Assembly: GCA_036260075.1 (NCBI GenBank)
Contig: DATAAM010000122.1
Coordinates: 1-15,785 of the forward strand
From: DATAAM01 sp036260075
Lineage (GTDB): Bacteria; Actinomycetota; Acidimicrobiia; Acidimicrobiales; JAHWLA01
DNA length: 15,785 nt
Direction of reading: 5' to 3'
A model generated the notes under the pieces. The model was not told the origin of the DNA. It was given only the letters and a program-made list of their open reading frames with translations, and searched no databases. Positions 1 to 7,422 of this stretch are shown piece after piece. Both the position numbers and the translations under genes were made by a program. Numbering within the stretch: position 1 is the first letter of the stretch; each line of letters starts with the position of its first letter.

Positions 1-1094
1 ACCGTGCCGAAGGCCACGTGCTCGGCCACCACGTCGTCGCCCAGCCATCCGGCCTCCCGGGCCACCGCGAACAGCATGGCGAAGTGCGCCGACTGGCGGG
101 CGTCGACCACGTAGGCGATCCGCTGCGCGCCGAGCTCCCGCGCCCGGTATCGCAACGCGGCGAGGTCGGTGGCCGCGTAGCCGTAGCCGCCGTCGGACTT
201 CCGCACGATCATCGGCATCGGCTCGCCTTCCCGCCCGGCGAAGCCCGCCGGGAAGGCGCACAGCGCGCCTTGGTCCTCGCGCAGCAGCCCCTTCGACTCC
301 AGCTCCGCCACGGTGTCGTCGAGCAACGAGTTGTAGAAGCTCTCGCCCCGCACGTCGTCGTGCGTGAGCAGCACCCCCAGCCGCGAGTACACCGCCTCGA
401 AGTGGCGCTCGGACTCGGCGACGAGGTCCTCCCATGCGGACAACGTGGCGGCGTCGCCCGCCTGGAGCGCGACCACCCGCTGCCGGGCCCGCTCGGCAAA
501 GCCAGCATCGCTCTCGAAGCGCGCCTGCGCCTCCCGGTACAGCACGTTGAGGTCCCCGATGCCCTCGCCGTCGAAGCCCACCTCCGACAGGTGTTCGATC
601 AGCATCCCGAACTGCGTGCCCCAGTCGCCCAGGTGGTTCTGGCGGACGACCCGATGCCCGAGGCACGACAGCACCCGCACCAGCGCGTCGCCGATCACCG
701 ACGAGCGCAGGTGCCCGATGTGCATCTCCTTGGCCACGTTGGGCGACGAGTAGTCGACCACCACCGTGAGGGGAGCGGCGGCAGGCGTGACCACGGCGGC
801 GTCCACCACCGCGTCGGCGAGGAACGACGGCAGCAGCCGCAGGTTGACGAACCCCGGCCCCGCGATCTCCGGCGGTTGGCACACCCCTTCCACGTCGAGG
901 TGCTCGACGATGGCGGCGGCCACCTCGCGTGGCGCCCGCCCCAGCTCCTTGGCCAACGCCATCGCCGCGTTGACCTGGTAGTCGCCGAACTGCTCGTTCT
1001 GCGAGCGCCGCACCACGGGGTCCGCGTCGAGGCCGAACGCAGCCGAGATCGCGGCACTCGCGCGCTCGGTCAGCAAGAGAAGGGGATCGGCCAT
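1..1094 (-). CDS. argS: Arginyl-tRNA synthetase, 5' part (C-terminal end cut by window edge)
   Basis: This class I aminoacyl-tRNA synthetase charges tRNA-Arg with arginine in the cytoplasm. About 364 codons are present and the frame is open to the left edge. The N-terminus (MADPLLLLTERAS) starts the Arg-specific Add-1 domain, seen as SQNEQFGDYQVNAAMALAK near residues 31-49, and PGFVNLRL near 80-87. The class I nucleotide-binding motif follows as SSPNVAKEMHIGHLRSS, with HIGH at about residues 125-128. Further on is the NHLGDWGTQFGMLIEHL block, which is typical of ArgRS. The KMSKS-equivalent loop and the anticodon-binding domain would lie beyond position 1. An in-frame ATG four codons upstream (1104-1106) is an equally possible start, and neither has a clear Shine-Dalgarno site. 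The gene points away from lysA, and the two starts are only about 35-45 bases apart. Identity is very secure; the exact start is not. Confidence 0.96.
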   Translation of the reverse strand, partial: MADPLLLLTERASAAISAAFGLDADPVVRRSQNEQFGDYQVNAAMALAKELGRAPREVAAAIVEHLDVEGVCQPPEIAGPGFVNLRLLPSFLADAVVDAAVVTPAAAPLTVVVDYSSPNVAKEMHIGHLRSSVIGDALVRVLSCLGHRVVRQNHLGDWGTQFGMLIEHLSEVGFDGEGIGDLNVLYREAQARFESDAGFAERARQRVVALQAGDAATLSAWEDLVAESERHFEAVYSRLGVLLTHDDVRGESFYNSLLDDTVAELESKGLLREDQGALCAFPAGFAGREGEPMPMIVRKSDGGYGYAATDLAALRYRARELGAQRIAYVVDARQSAHFAMLFAVAREAGWLGDDVVAEHVAFGT

Positions 1095-1125
1095 AACCGG
1101 GCTCATCGTCGGTGGCAGCACCCGA

Positions 1126-1131
1126 TAGCGT
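1126..1131 (+). promoter_or_regulatory. Possible -10 box for lysA
   Basis: TAGCGT fits the actinobacterial TANNNT -10 pattern and lies 8 bases before the proposed ATC start at 1140, the spacing expected for a leaderless transcript. No convincing -35 is visible and the box is short, so it could be chance. It matters because lysA has no Shine-Dalgarno site and no ordinary start codon. Confidence 0.25.
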
Positions 1132-1139
1132 CAAACGAC

Positions 1140-2399
1140 ATCGGACCGCTTCCCCGCCTGCTGCTGCCGACGACCGCGCAGATCGACGACGACGGCCGCC
1201 TCTCGATCGGCGGCGTCGACCTGCTCGCGCTGGCGGCCGATGTCGGCACGCCGGTCTTCGTGTACGACGAGGAGCACCTCCGGGCACGGTGCCGCGAAGC
1301 GGTCGAGGCCTTCGGCGACGGCGTGGCCTACGCCTCCAAGGCCTTCCTCTGCAAGGCGATGGCGGCGCTGGCTCACGAGGAGGGCATGTGCATCGACGTC
1401 TCCACCGGCGGCGAGCTGCACGTGGCGCTGGCGGCGGGCGTGCCCGCCCATCGCCTCGTCCTCCACGGCAACAACAAGTCGACGGCCGAGCTCACCCGCG
1501 CCATCGAGGTGGGCGTCGGCCGCATCGTGGTCGACTCCTTCGACGAGATCGCCCGCCTCGAGCGCATCGGCGCCCGTCCCCAAGTGCTCGTCCGCGTCAC
1601 CCCCGGCGTGGAGGCGCACACCCACGAGTACGTGATGACGGGCCAGGAGGACACCAAGTTCGGCTTCAGCATCGCCAGCGGCGCCGCCGCCGAGGCCGTC
1701 GAGCGCATTCGCGACGTGGCCGACCTCGTCGGCATCCACGCCCACATCGGCAGCAACGTCTTCCTCCTCCACTCCTTCGTCAAGGAGGTGGAGGCGTTGG
1801 CCGGCTTCTTCACGCCGCTGCGACTGCCCGAGCTGTGCATCGGCGGCGGCCTCGGCGTGCCGTACGTGACGGGGGAGGAGGCGCCCACCCTGGCGCAGTG
1901 GGCAGCCACCGTGCGCAAGGCGTGCGCCGACCTGGGGGTCCCCGCGGGCACGCGCATCACCGCCGAGCCCGGCCGCGCCGTCGTGGCCGCCGCCGCGGTC
2001 ACCCTCTACGAGGTCGGGACGATCAAGCACCTGCCCGGCATCCGCACCTACGTGGCCGTCGACGGCGGCATGAGCGACAACCCCCGGCCCGTCCTCTACG
2101 GCAGCGGCTACGAGGCCTTCCTGCCCCGGGCCACCACCGCCGACCGCCCGCTCAAGGCCACGATCGTGGGCAAGCACTGCGAGTCGGGCGACGTGCTCGT
2201 GCGCGACGCCTGTCTGCCCGCCGACCTCGCCGTGGGCGACGTGGTGGCCACCCCGGTCACCGGCGCCTACGGGCACTCGATGGCCTCGACGTACAACAAG
2301 GTGCCGCGCCCGCCTGTGGTGTTCGTGCGCGACGGCGGCTACCGCGTGGTCGTGCGACGGGAGACGCTCGACGACCTGCTCCGGCTCGACGAGGACTAG
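1140..2399 (+). CDS. lysA: Diaminopimelate decarboxylase
   Basis: This PLP-dependent fold-type III enzyme decarboxylates meso-diaminopimelate to L-lysine, the last step of lysine synthesis, in the cytoplasm. Motifs appear in order: VGTPVFVYDE at the start of the barrel; YASKAF with the PLP lysine (codon 1338-1340); HIGSNV; the glycine-rich phosphate-binding GGGLGVPY; ITAEPGRAVV; KHCESGDVL with the substrate-side Cys and Glu; and GAYGHSMASTYN near the end. About 419 residues is normal for the family. The start is a problem. No ATG, GTG or TTG lies in this frame between roughly 990 and the conserved VFVY strand. ATC at 1140 is chosen because GPLPRLLLP then begins the protein and a TANNNT box sits 8 bases upstream. 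ATA 1125, CTG 1158, or a single-base indel downstream of an out-of-frame GTG at 1112 are alternatives. The stop shares CTAG with the convergent gene. Confidence 0.93.
   Translation: MGPLPRLLLPTTAQIDDDGRLSIGGVDLLALAADVGTPVFVYDEEHLRARCREAVEAFGDGVAYASKAFLCKAMAALAHEEGMCIDVSTGGELHVALAAGVPAHRLVLHGNNKSTAELTRAIEVGVGRIVVDSFDEIARLERIGARPQVLVRVTPGVEAHTHEYVMTGQEDTKFGFSIASGAAAEAVERIRDVADLVGIHAHIGSNVFLLHSFVKEVEALAGFFTPLRLPELCIGGGLGVPYVTGEEAPTLAQWAATVRKACADLGVPAGTRITAEPGRAVVAAAAVTLYEVGTIKHLPGIRTYVAVDGGMSDNPRPVLYGSGYEAFLPRATTADRPLKATIVGKHCESGDVLVRDACLPADLAVGDVVATPVTGAYGHSMASTYNKVPRPPVVFVRDGGYRVVVRRETLDDLLRLDED
2396..2399. other. Shared CTAG: overlapping stop codons of two convergent genes
   Basis: The palindrome CTAG gives TAG to lysA on the plus strand (2397-2399) and TAG to the GGDEF-EAL gene on the minus strand (2396-2398). 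The two coding regions therefore overlap tail-to-tail, with no room between them for an intrinsic terminator. Read-through on either side would produce antisense RNA to the neighbour. Confidence 0.9.
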
Positions 2400-5323
2400 C
2401 CGGCGGAGATGTACTCGCCCAGCGCGGCGGGGAGGTGCTGCACGCCCGCGGCCGTCTGGCGCACCCGCTCCTGCAGCAGTGTGGCGATGGCGTCCGCGGG
2501 CTGCGGCCGCGCCAGGTAGTAGCCCTGCACCAGCGGGCAGCCCATCGCCCGCAGGCGGCGCAGCTGCTCCTCCGTCTCCACGCCCTCTGCCACCGTACGG
2601 ATGCCGATGGCGGCAGCCAGCCGGATGACCGCCCGCACGATCTCGGAGTCGACGGCCCCCTCGCCCAGGTCGGCGACGAACGACTTGTCGATCTTCACGA
2701 AGTCGACCGGGAAGCGCTTGAGGTACGACAGCGACGAGTAGCCGGTGCCGAAGTCGTCGATGGCCACGCACGAACCCAGGTCCTTGAGCCGCTTGAGCAT
2801 CAACGTGGCCGCATCGACGTCGTCCATCATCACGCTCTCGGTGACCTCGAGGCAGAGCTGGTCGGGGGAGATGCCCGTCTTCTTCACCACGGCGGCCACC
2901 CGGTCGCACAGGTCGGGCTGCTGGAACTGGCGGGCCGACAGGTTCACGGTCATGACGAGCGGCACTGCGCCCGGGTAGGCGTCCTGCCACTCGCGCACCT
3001 GGCGGCACGCCTCCTCGAGCACCCACTCGCCGATGGGCAGGATGAGGCCGGTCTCCTCGGCCAGCGGGATGAAGTCGGCCGGCGACATCATCCCCTTCTG
3101 CGGGTGGCGCCAGCGGACCAGCGCTTCGAGCCCCACGATCGAGACCCGCTCCAGCGACACCAGCGGCTGGTAGTGGAGCTCGAGCTCGCCGTTCTCGATG
3201 GCGTCGCGCAGGGCGATCTCCATGTCGAGACGATGCAGCGCGGCGCCCTCCATCTCGGGGCGGAACACCTCGTAGGTGGCCTTGCCGCGCGCCTTGGCCC
3301 GGTACATGGCCACGTCGGCGTCGCGCAGGCAGTGGTCGGGGCTCTCGTAGCTCTGGTTGCCGATCACGACGCCGATCGAGGCCGAAGCCGACACGTCGCG
3401 CCCCTCCACCCGGAACGGCTCGCGCAGCTCTTCGAGGATGCGCTCGGTCACGGTGACGGCGTCCTCCTCGTCGACCAGGTCCTCGAGCAGCACCACGAAC
3501 TCGTCGCCGCCGAAGCGGGCGAAGGTGTCGCCGGGGCGCACGCACAGCTTCAGGCGATTGGCGACCTCGATGAGGAGCTGGTCGCCCGCCTGGTGGCCGA
3601 GGCTGTCGTTCACGACCTTGAAGCGGTCGAGGTCGATGAACAGGAGCGAGTAGAGCGATCCCGTGCGCGAGGCACGGGCGTGGGCCTGCGACAGGCGGTC
3701 GAGGAAGAGCGCCCGGTTGGCCAGCCCGGTGAGCGTGTCGTGGAAGGCCTGGTGGGCCAGCTCCTGCTCGAACGCCTTGCGCTCGCTGATGTCGCGGAAG
3801 GCGATCACGGAGCCGACCACGTCGCCGTCGCGGATGACGGGCGCGGTGGTGTGCGCCACGGGGAGCAGGCGACCGTCCTTGCAGACGAACGCGTCGTCCT
3901 CGTCACGGGCGATCACACCCGCGCTCAGGGCGGCCAGCAGCAGGCAGTCGTCGCCGGCCGACACGTGGTGCCGGGCGTGCACGACCTCGTGCAGCGACCG
4001 GCCGATCAGGTCGGAGGTCTCCCAGCCCAGCGCGTCCTCCACGGCGGGGTTCACGAACTCGACCCGGCCCGCCCGGTCCAGGGCGATGACGCCCTCGCCG
4101 AGGCTGCTGGTGATCGTGCGCATCTGCTCGAACAGGGTGGCGTGGGCCAGCGCGTTCGACGCCACCGACGCCAGCGCCCGCAGCTTGCCCTCGTCGTTGG
4201 CGTCCCACGTGCCCGCCGTCTTGCCGGTGACCTCGACGGCGATGGACCCGTCCACGTCGCTGCGCAGCACCCCCTCGTCGAGCGGTGCCGACACCGGCAC
4301 GAGCCGGGCTCCCCCCGCCTCGAGGAGGCTGCGGGCGGACGACAGCAGGTGGGTGAGGATGCCGCGGGAGTCCATGCTCGATCGGATCGAGGAGGCCGCG
4401 GTGAACAGCTGCTCGATCTGGCGGCGCTCGCGGTACTGGCCGAAGGCCCGGCTGTAGATGAGCTGGAGGCCGGCGATCGGCAGGATCGTGACCGGGAGCG
4501 TCCACAGGTGCCGGTCCATGGCGGCGGCCACGAGGATGCCCACGGCCAGCGCGCTGGCCCACGTGGCGGCCCGGACCTCGATGCCCGCGAACACGTTGCT
4601 GCGCATGCGCGTCTGCGAGATCACGCTGATGATCACCCGCACCGCCAACATCGAGCACACGGCGAACACGAGCACGCCGACGGTGGCGGCCATGATCGCC
4701 CGGCTCGACACGTCGCCGGTCGACGCGCCGAGCCACCGACTCACGGCCAGGCCGATGCCGGCGGACGTCACGAACGTGCCCGTGTTGAAGCTGGTCTTCA
4801 GCAGGCCGCGGTGGTGCCACAGGTGGCCGACGCCCACGGCACAGCCCGAGGCCACCAGGGCCTCGAACGGCGAGAGGAAGAGCGCGGCGGCGACCAGGAA
4901 CGCCTCTTCGAGGTACAGCGATTCGCCTTGGCCCTCGTGCGAGAGGTTGACGGGCATGATCTGGAGAGCAGCGATGCCGACGGCGAACACCACGGCCAGC
5001 CAGCCGTTGTCGAAGTGCTGTTCAGTCACCACCCAGGTGATCGCGAGCGTCGTGGCGCCGAGGACGGCCGCCACCACGCACAGGGTGTGCACCAGCCAGA
5101 TCTTCGGGCCCCGCTCGGTGAGCACGGGCACGTTCGGCATCACGGGCGTGGGCGCGTCGGCACCGGTGGGCGTGGGCGGCACGTGGGCCGCGTTCTCCAC
5201 CTCGGTCATCGACGGTTCCCCCGCCGGACTCACCGGACGCATTGCCTCGCTCGAGCTCTCGATGAAAGCGTTCCTGGCTTTATCGGCGCGACGACCACGC
5301 TCCGAGAGGGGAAACCGGTTCAT
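2396..5323 (-). CDS. Membrane-anchored PAS-GGDEF-EAL cyclic-di-GMP enzyme
   Basis: This is a 975-residue dual-domain protein that could both make and break cyclic-di-GMP at the cytoplasmic membrane. A soluble N-terminus (1-74) precedes about seven hydrophobic segments between residues 75 and 292. A linker or GAF-like region (about 300-395) follows. Next come a PAS domain (about 405-515, GEGVIALDRAGRVEFVNPAV), a GGDEF domain (about 525-690) with an intact FGGDEF at 604-609, and an inhibitory RxxD site (RPGD, 596-599). The EAL domain (about 700-955) has EALVRW, NLSARQF, LEVTES, DDFGTGYSSL, KIDKSF, EGVE and QGYYLARP. Both active sites look complete, so which activity dominates cannot be read from sequence. 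The start at 5323 has GAGG about 10 bases upstream. In-frame ATGs at codons 28 and 39 (5209) are alternatives. It follows the protease on the same strand, separated by a hairpin. Confidence 0.95.
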   Translation of the reverse strand: MNRFPLSERGRRADKARNAFIESSSEAMRPVSPAGEPSMTEVENAAHVPPTPTGADAPTPVMPNVPVLTERGPKIWLVHTLCVVAAVLGATTLAITWVVTEQHFDNGWLAVVFAVGIAALQIMPVNLSHEGQGESLYLEEAFLVAAALFLSPFEALVASGCAVGVGHLWHHRGLLKTSFNTGTFVTSAGIGLAVSRWLGASTGDVSSRAIMAATVGVLVFAVCSMLAVRVIISVISQTRMRSNVFAGIEVRAATWASALAVGILVAAAMDRHLWTLPVTILPIAGLQLIYSRAFGQYRERRQIEQLFTAASSIRSSMDSRGILTHLLSSARSLLEAGGARLVPVSAPLDEGVLRSDVDGSIAVEVTGKTAGTWDANDEGKLRALASVASNALAHATLFEQMRTITSSLGEGVIALDRAGRVEFVNPAVEDALGWETSDLIGRSLHEVVHARHHVSAGDDCLLLAALSAGVIARDEDDAFVCKDGRLLPVAHTTAPVIRDGDVVGSVIAFRDISERKAFEQELAHQAFHDTLTGLANRALFLDRLSQAHARASRTGSLYSLLFIDLDRFKVVNDSLGHQAGDQLLIEVANRLKLCVRPGDTFARFGGDEFVVLLEDLVDEEDAVTVTERILEELREPFRVEGRDVSASASIGVVIGNQSYESPDHCLRDADVAMYRAKARGKATYEVFRPEMEGAALHRLDMEIALRDAIENGELELHYQPLVSLERVSIVGLEALVRWRHPQKGMMSPADFIPLAEETGLILPIGEWVLEEACRQVREWQDAYPGAVPLVMTVNLSARQFQQPDLCDRVAAVVKKTGISPDQLCLEVTESVMMDDVDAATLMLKRLKDLGSCVAIDDFGTGYSSLSYLKRFPVDFVKIDKSFVADLGEGAVDSEIVRAVIRLAAAIGIRTVAEGVETEEQLRRLRAMGCPLVQGYYLARPQPADAIATLLQERVRQTAAGVQHLPAALGEYISAG

Positions 5324-5349
5324 TCTTCCCCGGCCTCGGTGCAGGCGCG

Positions 5350-5380
5350 TCGAGGGCCGGGCGCACGGCCCGGCCCTCGA
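5350..5380. terminator. 13-bp perfect hairpin between protease and GGDEF-EAL gene
   Basis: Arms 5350-5362 and 5368-5380 are perfectly complementary (TCGAGGGCCGGGC and its complement) around a 5-base loop. The hairpin lies 25 bases after the stop of the minus-strand protease and about 27 bases before the proposed start of the next minus-strand gene. There is no T-run after the stem. It is therefore either a U-less actinobacterial terminator for the protease or an mRNA element that separates expression of the two genes. Confidence 0.5.
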
Positions 5381-5405
5381 ACGATCTGCCGCACAGGCGT
5401 CATGC

Positions 5406-7199
5406 CTACGTCCAGTGCGTCCCGAGCCAACTGATGTCGGCAGTCCAGGCGGTGCCCGTCCAGGCGGTGCCCGTCCAGGCGGTCCCGGTCCAGGCCGTGC
5501 CCGTCCAAGCCGTGCCCGTCCAGGCGGTGCCGCTCCAGGCCGTCCCGGTCCACGCCGTGCCCATCCAGCTCGAGTTCATCCACTCCTGGGTGGCCCAGTC
5601 GGAGCCCGTCCAGGCCGTCCCGGTCCAGGCCGTGCCGGTCCAAGCCGTGCCGGTCCAAGCCGTGCCGGTCCAAGCCGTCCCGGTCCAGGCGGTGCCCGTC
5701 CAGGCCGTCCCGGTCCAGGCGGTCCCGGTCCAAGCCGTGCCCGTCCAAGCCGTGCCGGTCCACTTCGAGCCGCCCCAGTTGGGGCCGTAGTAGACGTTGG
5801 GGTCGAAGCCGCTTGTGCCGATGAGCGTCTCGTCGCTCAGGCAGGCGCCGTTCGAGTCCCGGTAGCAGTACGAGCCGCTCGACGCCTGAAGCGAGCCCCA
5901 GCCGCCGGCGGGCTGCACGCCCTGGTTGGCGGCGGTGGTGTCGGTGCTCACCACGGCGTTGTAGGCGTCGACGGAGCCGGTGCCCTGCTGCATGGACGAG
6001 GCGTTCGCCAGCGGCTTGGCCGTCGACATCAGGCGGTGCTTGATCTGGTTGGGGTTGAGGCTCCACATCTTCTGGATCACCAGGGCGGCGGCGCCGGCCA
6101 CGACCGCCGACGAACCCGAGGTCCCCGACCCCTTGAAGTACCGGTCACCGATGACGGCGTTCGGGAAGTTGGTGGCGATGGTGCTGCCGGGCGCCCTGCT
6201 CGACACCACCGAGCGACCGGAGGCCAGCACGTCGGGCTTGGCCAAGCCGTCGGAGAGCGTCGGGCCCACGCCGGAGAAGCTGGCGACGATGTCGTCGCTC
6301 CGGCCGACCGTCGTCTTGTCGTCGGCGGCGCCCACGGTGATGACGAACGGGTCGTCGGCGGGCTTGAGGATCTTGCCGCTGTTGCCCGCGGCGACCACGA
6401 CGGCGATGCCGGAGTTCCACACCCGCTCCACGGCGAAGTTGAGGGGGTCGACCTTGTACGACTGCGTCGAGTCGGTGCCGAGGGAGAGGTTGAGCACGCG
6501 GATGCCGAAGGCGTCCTTGTGGATCGCCACGAACTCCAGCGCGGCCAGGAGGCGGAAGAGGTCGGTGGACCCGTCACGCCCGGCGATCTTCACGGAGAAG
6601 ATGTTCGCCTCGGGGGCCACGCCCTTGATCGCGCCGTTCGAGCCTGCGCCGGTGCCGGCGATGAGGCCCGCCACGAAGGTGCCGTGGCCGTAGGTGTCCT
6701 TGTAGGGCTCGTTCTCGCCGGAGAAGTCGGCGGCGCCGATGACGCGGCCGGCGAGGTCGCCGGTGACGTCCACGCCGGTGTCGATGAGGGCGACGGTGAC
6801 GCCCTTGCCGGTCGTGCCCTGCCCCCATGCCTTCGAGGCCCGGGTCACGTCGGTGTACACCGCGCTCGCCACGCCCGAGTTCTCGCCGTACTGGGCCTCG
6901 ACTCGGACCTTGGCGTTCGTGGTCACACCACGCACGCTGTCGAGCTCGGCGAGGTCGTCGACGGAGTCGGCCGGCACGTTCGCCAGGAAGCCATCCACGA
7001 TCGGGAGCTCTTGGCCGACCGAGCCGCCCATCTGCTCGACCGCCGCCTCCGGCGTGCGATCGAAGGGGTTCAGCTTCGAGACGATGACGGAGACCGTCTC
7101 GCCGACCTCCGCTGCCCGGGGCTGCACCTGTCCCCCCGTCGCCAGCACCAGCGCCGTAACGAAAAGAAGGGCCAGCATGCGCTGAGCCCTCTTCGTCAT
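5406..7199 (-). CDS. Secreted subtilisin-like serine protease (S8) with WTGTA-repeat C-terminus
   Basis: This is an extracellular endopeptidase precursor of about 597 residues from the chosen ATG at 7197-7199. That start places Lys and Arg residues directly before a hydrophobic signal core (MLALLFVTALVLA); the upstream in-frame ATG at 7326-7328 would add 43 unlike residues. After the signal comes an I9-like propeptide (about 33-100). The S8 domain (about 105-415) follows, with Asp140 in ALIDTGVD, His172 in YGHGTFVAG, oxyanion Asn273 in AAGNSG, and Ser361 in GSGTSGSSAVVAG. The last replaces the usual GTSMAxP. A short linker with two cysteines (445, 453) leads to a tail of WTGTA pentapeptides from about residue 479 to the end. 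No LPXTG motif or membrane anchor is present. It is divergent from hom and upstream of the GGDEF-EAL gene. The substrate is unknown. Confidence 0.93.
   Translation of the reverse strand: MTKRAQRMLALLFVTALVLATGGQVQPRAAEVGETVSVIVSKLNPFDRTPEAAVEQMGGSVGQELPIVDGFLANVPADSVDDLAELDSVRGVTTNAKVRVEAQYGENSGVASAVYTDVTRASKAWGQGTTGKGVTVALIDTGVDVTGDLAGRVIGAADFSGENEPYKDTYGHGTFVAGLIAGTGAGSNGAIKGVAPEANIFSVKIAGRDGSTDLFRLLAALEFVAIHKDAFGIRVLNLSLGTDSTQSYKVDPLNFAVERVWNSGIAVVVAAGNSGKILKPADDPFVITVGAADDKTTVGRSDDIVASFSGVGPTLSDGLAKPDVLASGRSVVSSRAPGSTIATNFPNAVIGDRYFKGSGTSGSSAVVAGAAALVIQKMWSLNPNQIKHRLMSTAKPLANASSMQQGTGSVDAYNAVVSTDTTAANQGVQPAGGWGSLQASSGSYCYRDSNGACLSDETLIGTSGFDPNVYYGPNWGGSKWTGTAWTGTAWTGTAWTGTAWTGTAWTGTAWTGTAWTGTAWTGTAWTGTAWTGSDWATQEWMNSSWMGTAWTGTAWSGTAWTGTAWTGTAWTGTAWTGTAWTGTAWTADISWLGTHWT
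5440..5762 (-). repeat. 15-bp tandem repeat array encoding W-T-G-T-A units
   Basis: Fifteen-base units read TGG-ACN-GGN-ACN-GCN on the minus strand, in two blocks. About ten units fill 5606-5762 and about eight fill 5440-5565. Between them lies a non-repeat stretch with spaced tryptophans (SDWATQEWMNSSWMG). Units differ almost only at third codon positions (ACC/ACG, GGC/GGG, GCC/GCT), and one unit has S for T. The pattern points to selection on the peptide rather than a fresh DNA expansion. The same stretch gives a VQAVP-repeat frame on the plus strand, which is a by-product. Confidence 0.95.
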
Positions 7200-7372
7200 C
7201 CCGGTCGCCGATGCAGGCAGTGCCAGTGTGTTTCCGCCCACTTTCAGCCCTTTCTGTTTCCCGCGCCCTGCGTGAACGTCTTCCATTCGGAGCGAGGCGG
7301 CGCCGGCTGAATAGCGCGGACTCGTCATTTCGCAGTGCCCGAACGCGGGGTGACACGGGGGTCGATCGGGCT

Positions 7373-7397
7373 AGGCACCGGGCCCGGGATGGTGCCT
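7373..7397. promoter_or_regulatory. Dyad AGGCACC-N11-GGTGCCT in the divergent protease/hom region
   Basis: Arms 7373-7379 and 7391-7397 are perfect inverted 7-mers, and the 11-base middle holds a further CCCGGG-type palindrome. The dyad ends 12 bases before the candidate -10 box of hom and lies upstream of the protease, so it could be an operator for either gene. In RNA it would form a hairpin followed by TTT. No regulator is identifiable. Confidence 0.3.
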
Positions 7398-7409
7398 TTC
7401 ACTGGCTAC

Positions 7410-7415
7410 TACCGT
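7410..7415 (+). promoter_or_regulatory. Candidate -10 box of a leaderless hom transcript
   Basis: TACCGT fits TANNNT and ends 7 bases before the GTG start of hom, which has no purine-rich Shine-Dalgarno site (CCGTTGTCGGC precedes it). Together these suggest transcription begins at or next to the start codon, a common arrangement in actinobacteria. No good -35 is visible. Confidence 0.35.
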
Positions 7416-7422
7416 TGTCGGC

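Noticed and set aside
1131..3545. An 804-codon minus-strand open frame
   Set aside because: It overlaps lysA antisense and the GGDEF-EAL gene in another frame; its composition is shadow-like, while the true frames have full motifs.
1112..5434. A 1440-codon open frame on the plus strand
   Set aside because: It runs antisense to the GGDEF-EAL gene and out of frame through lysA. It is Arg/Pro/Gly/His-rich without domains, the usual artefact of high-GC third positions.
5440..5762. CRISPR-like array
   Set aside because: The 15-base units are contiguous with no unique spacers and keep a reading frame inside the protease gene.
5434..5790. Plus-strand frame encoding VQAVP repeats
   Set aside because: It is the exact antisense of the WTGTA array of the protease. 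The substitutions are synonymous for the minus-strand protein, and there is no upstream ribosome site.
7200..7422. Cyclic-di-GMP riboswitch upstream of the protease or hom
   Set aside because: Prompted by the nearby GGDEF genes, but the conserved GEMM core segments could not be found on either strand.
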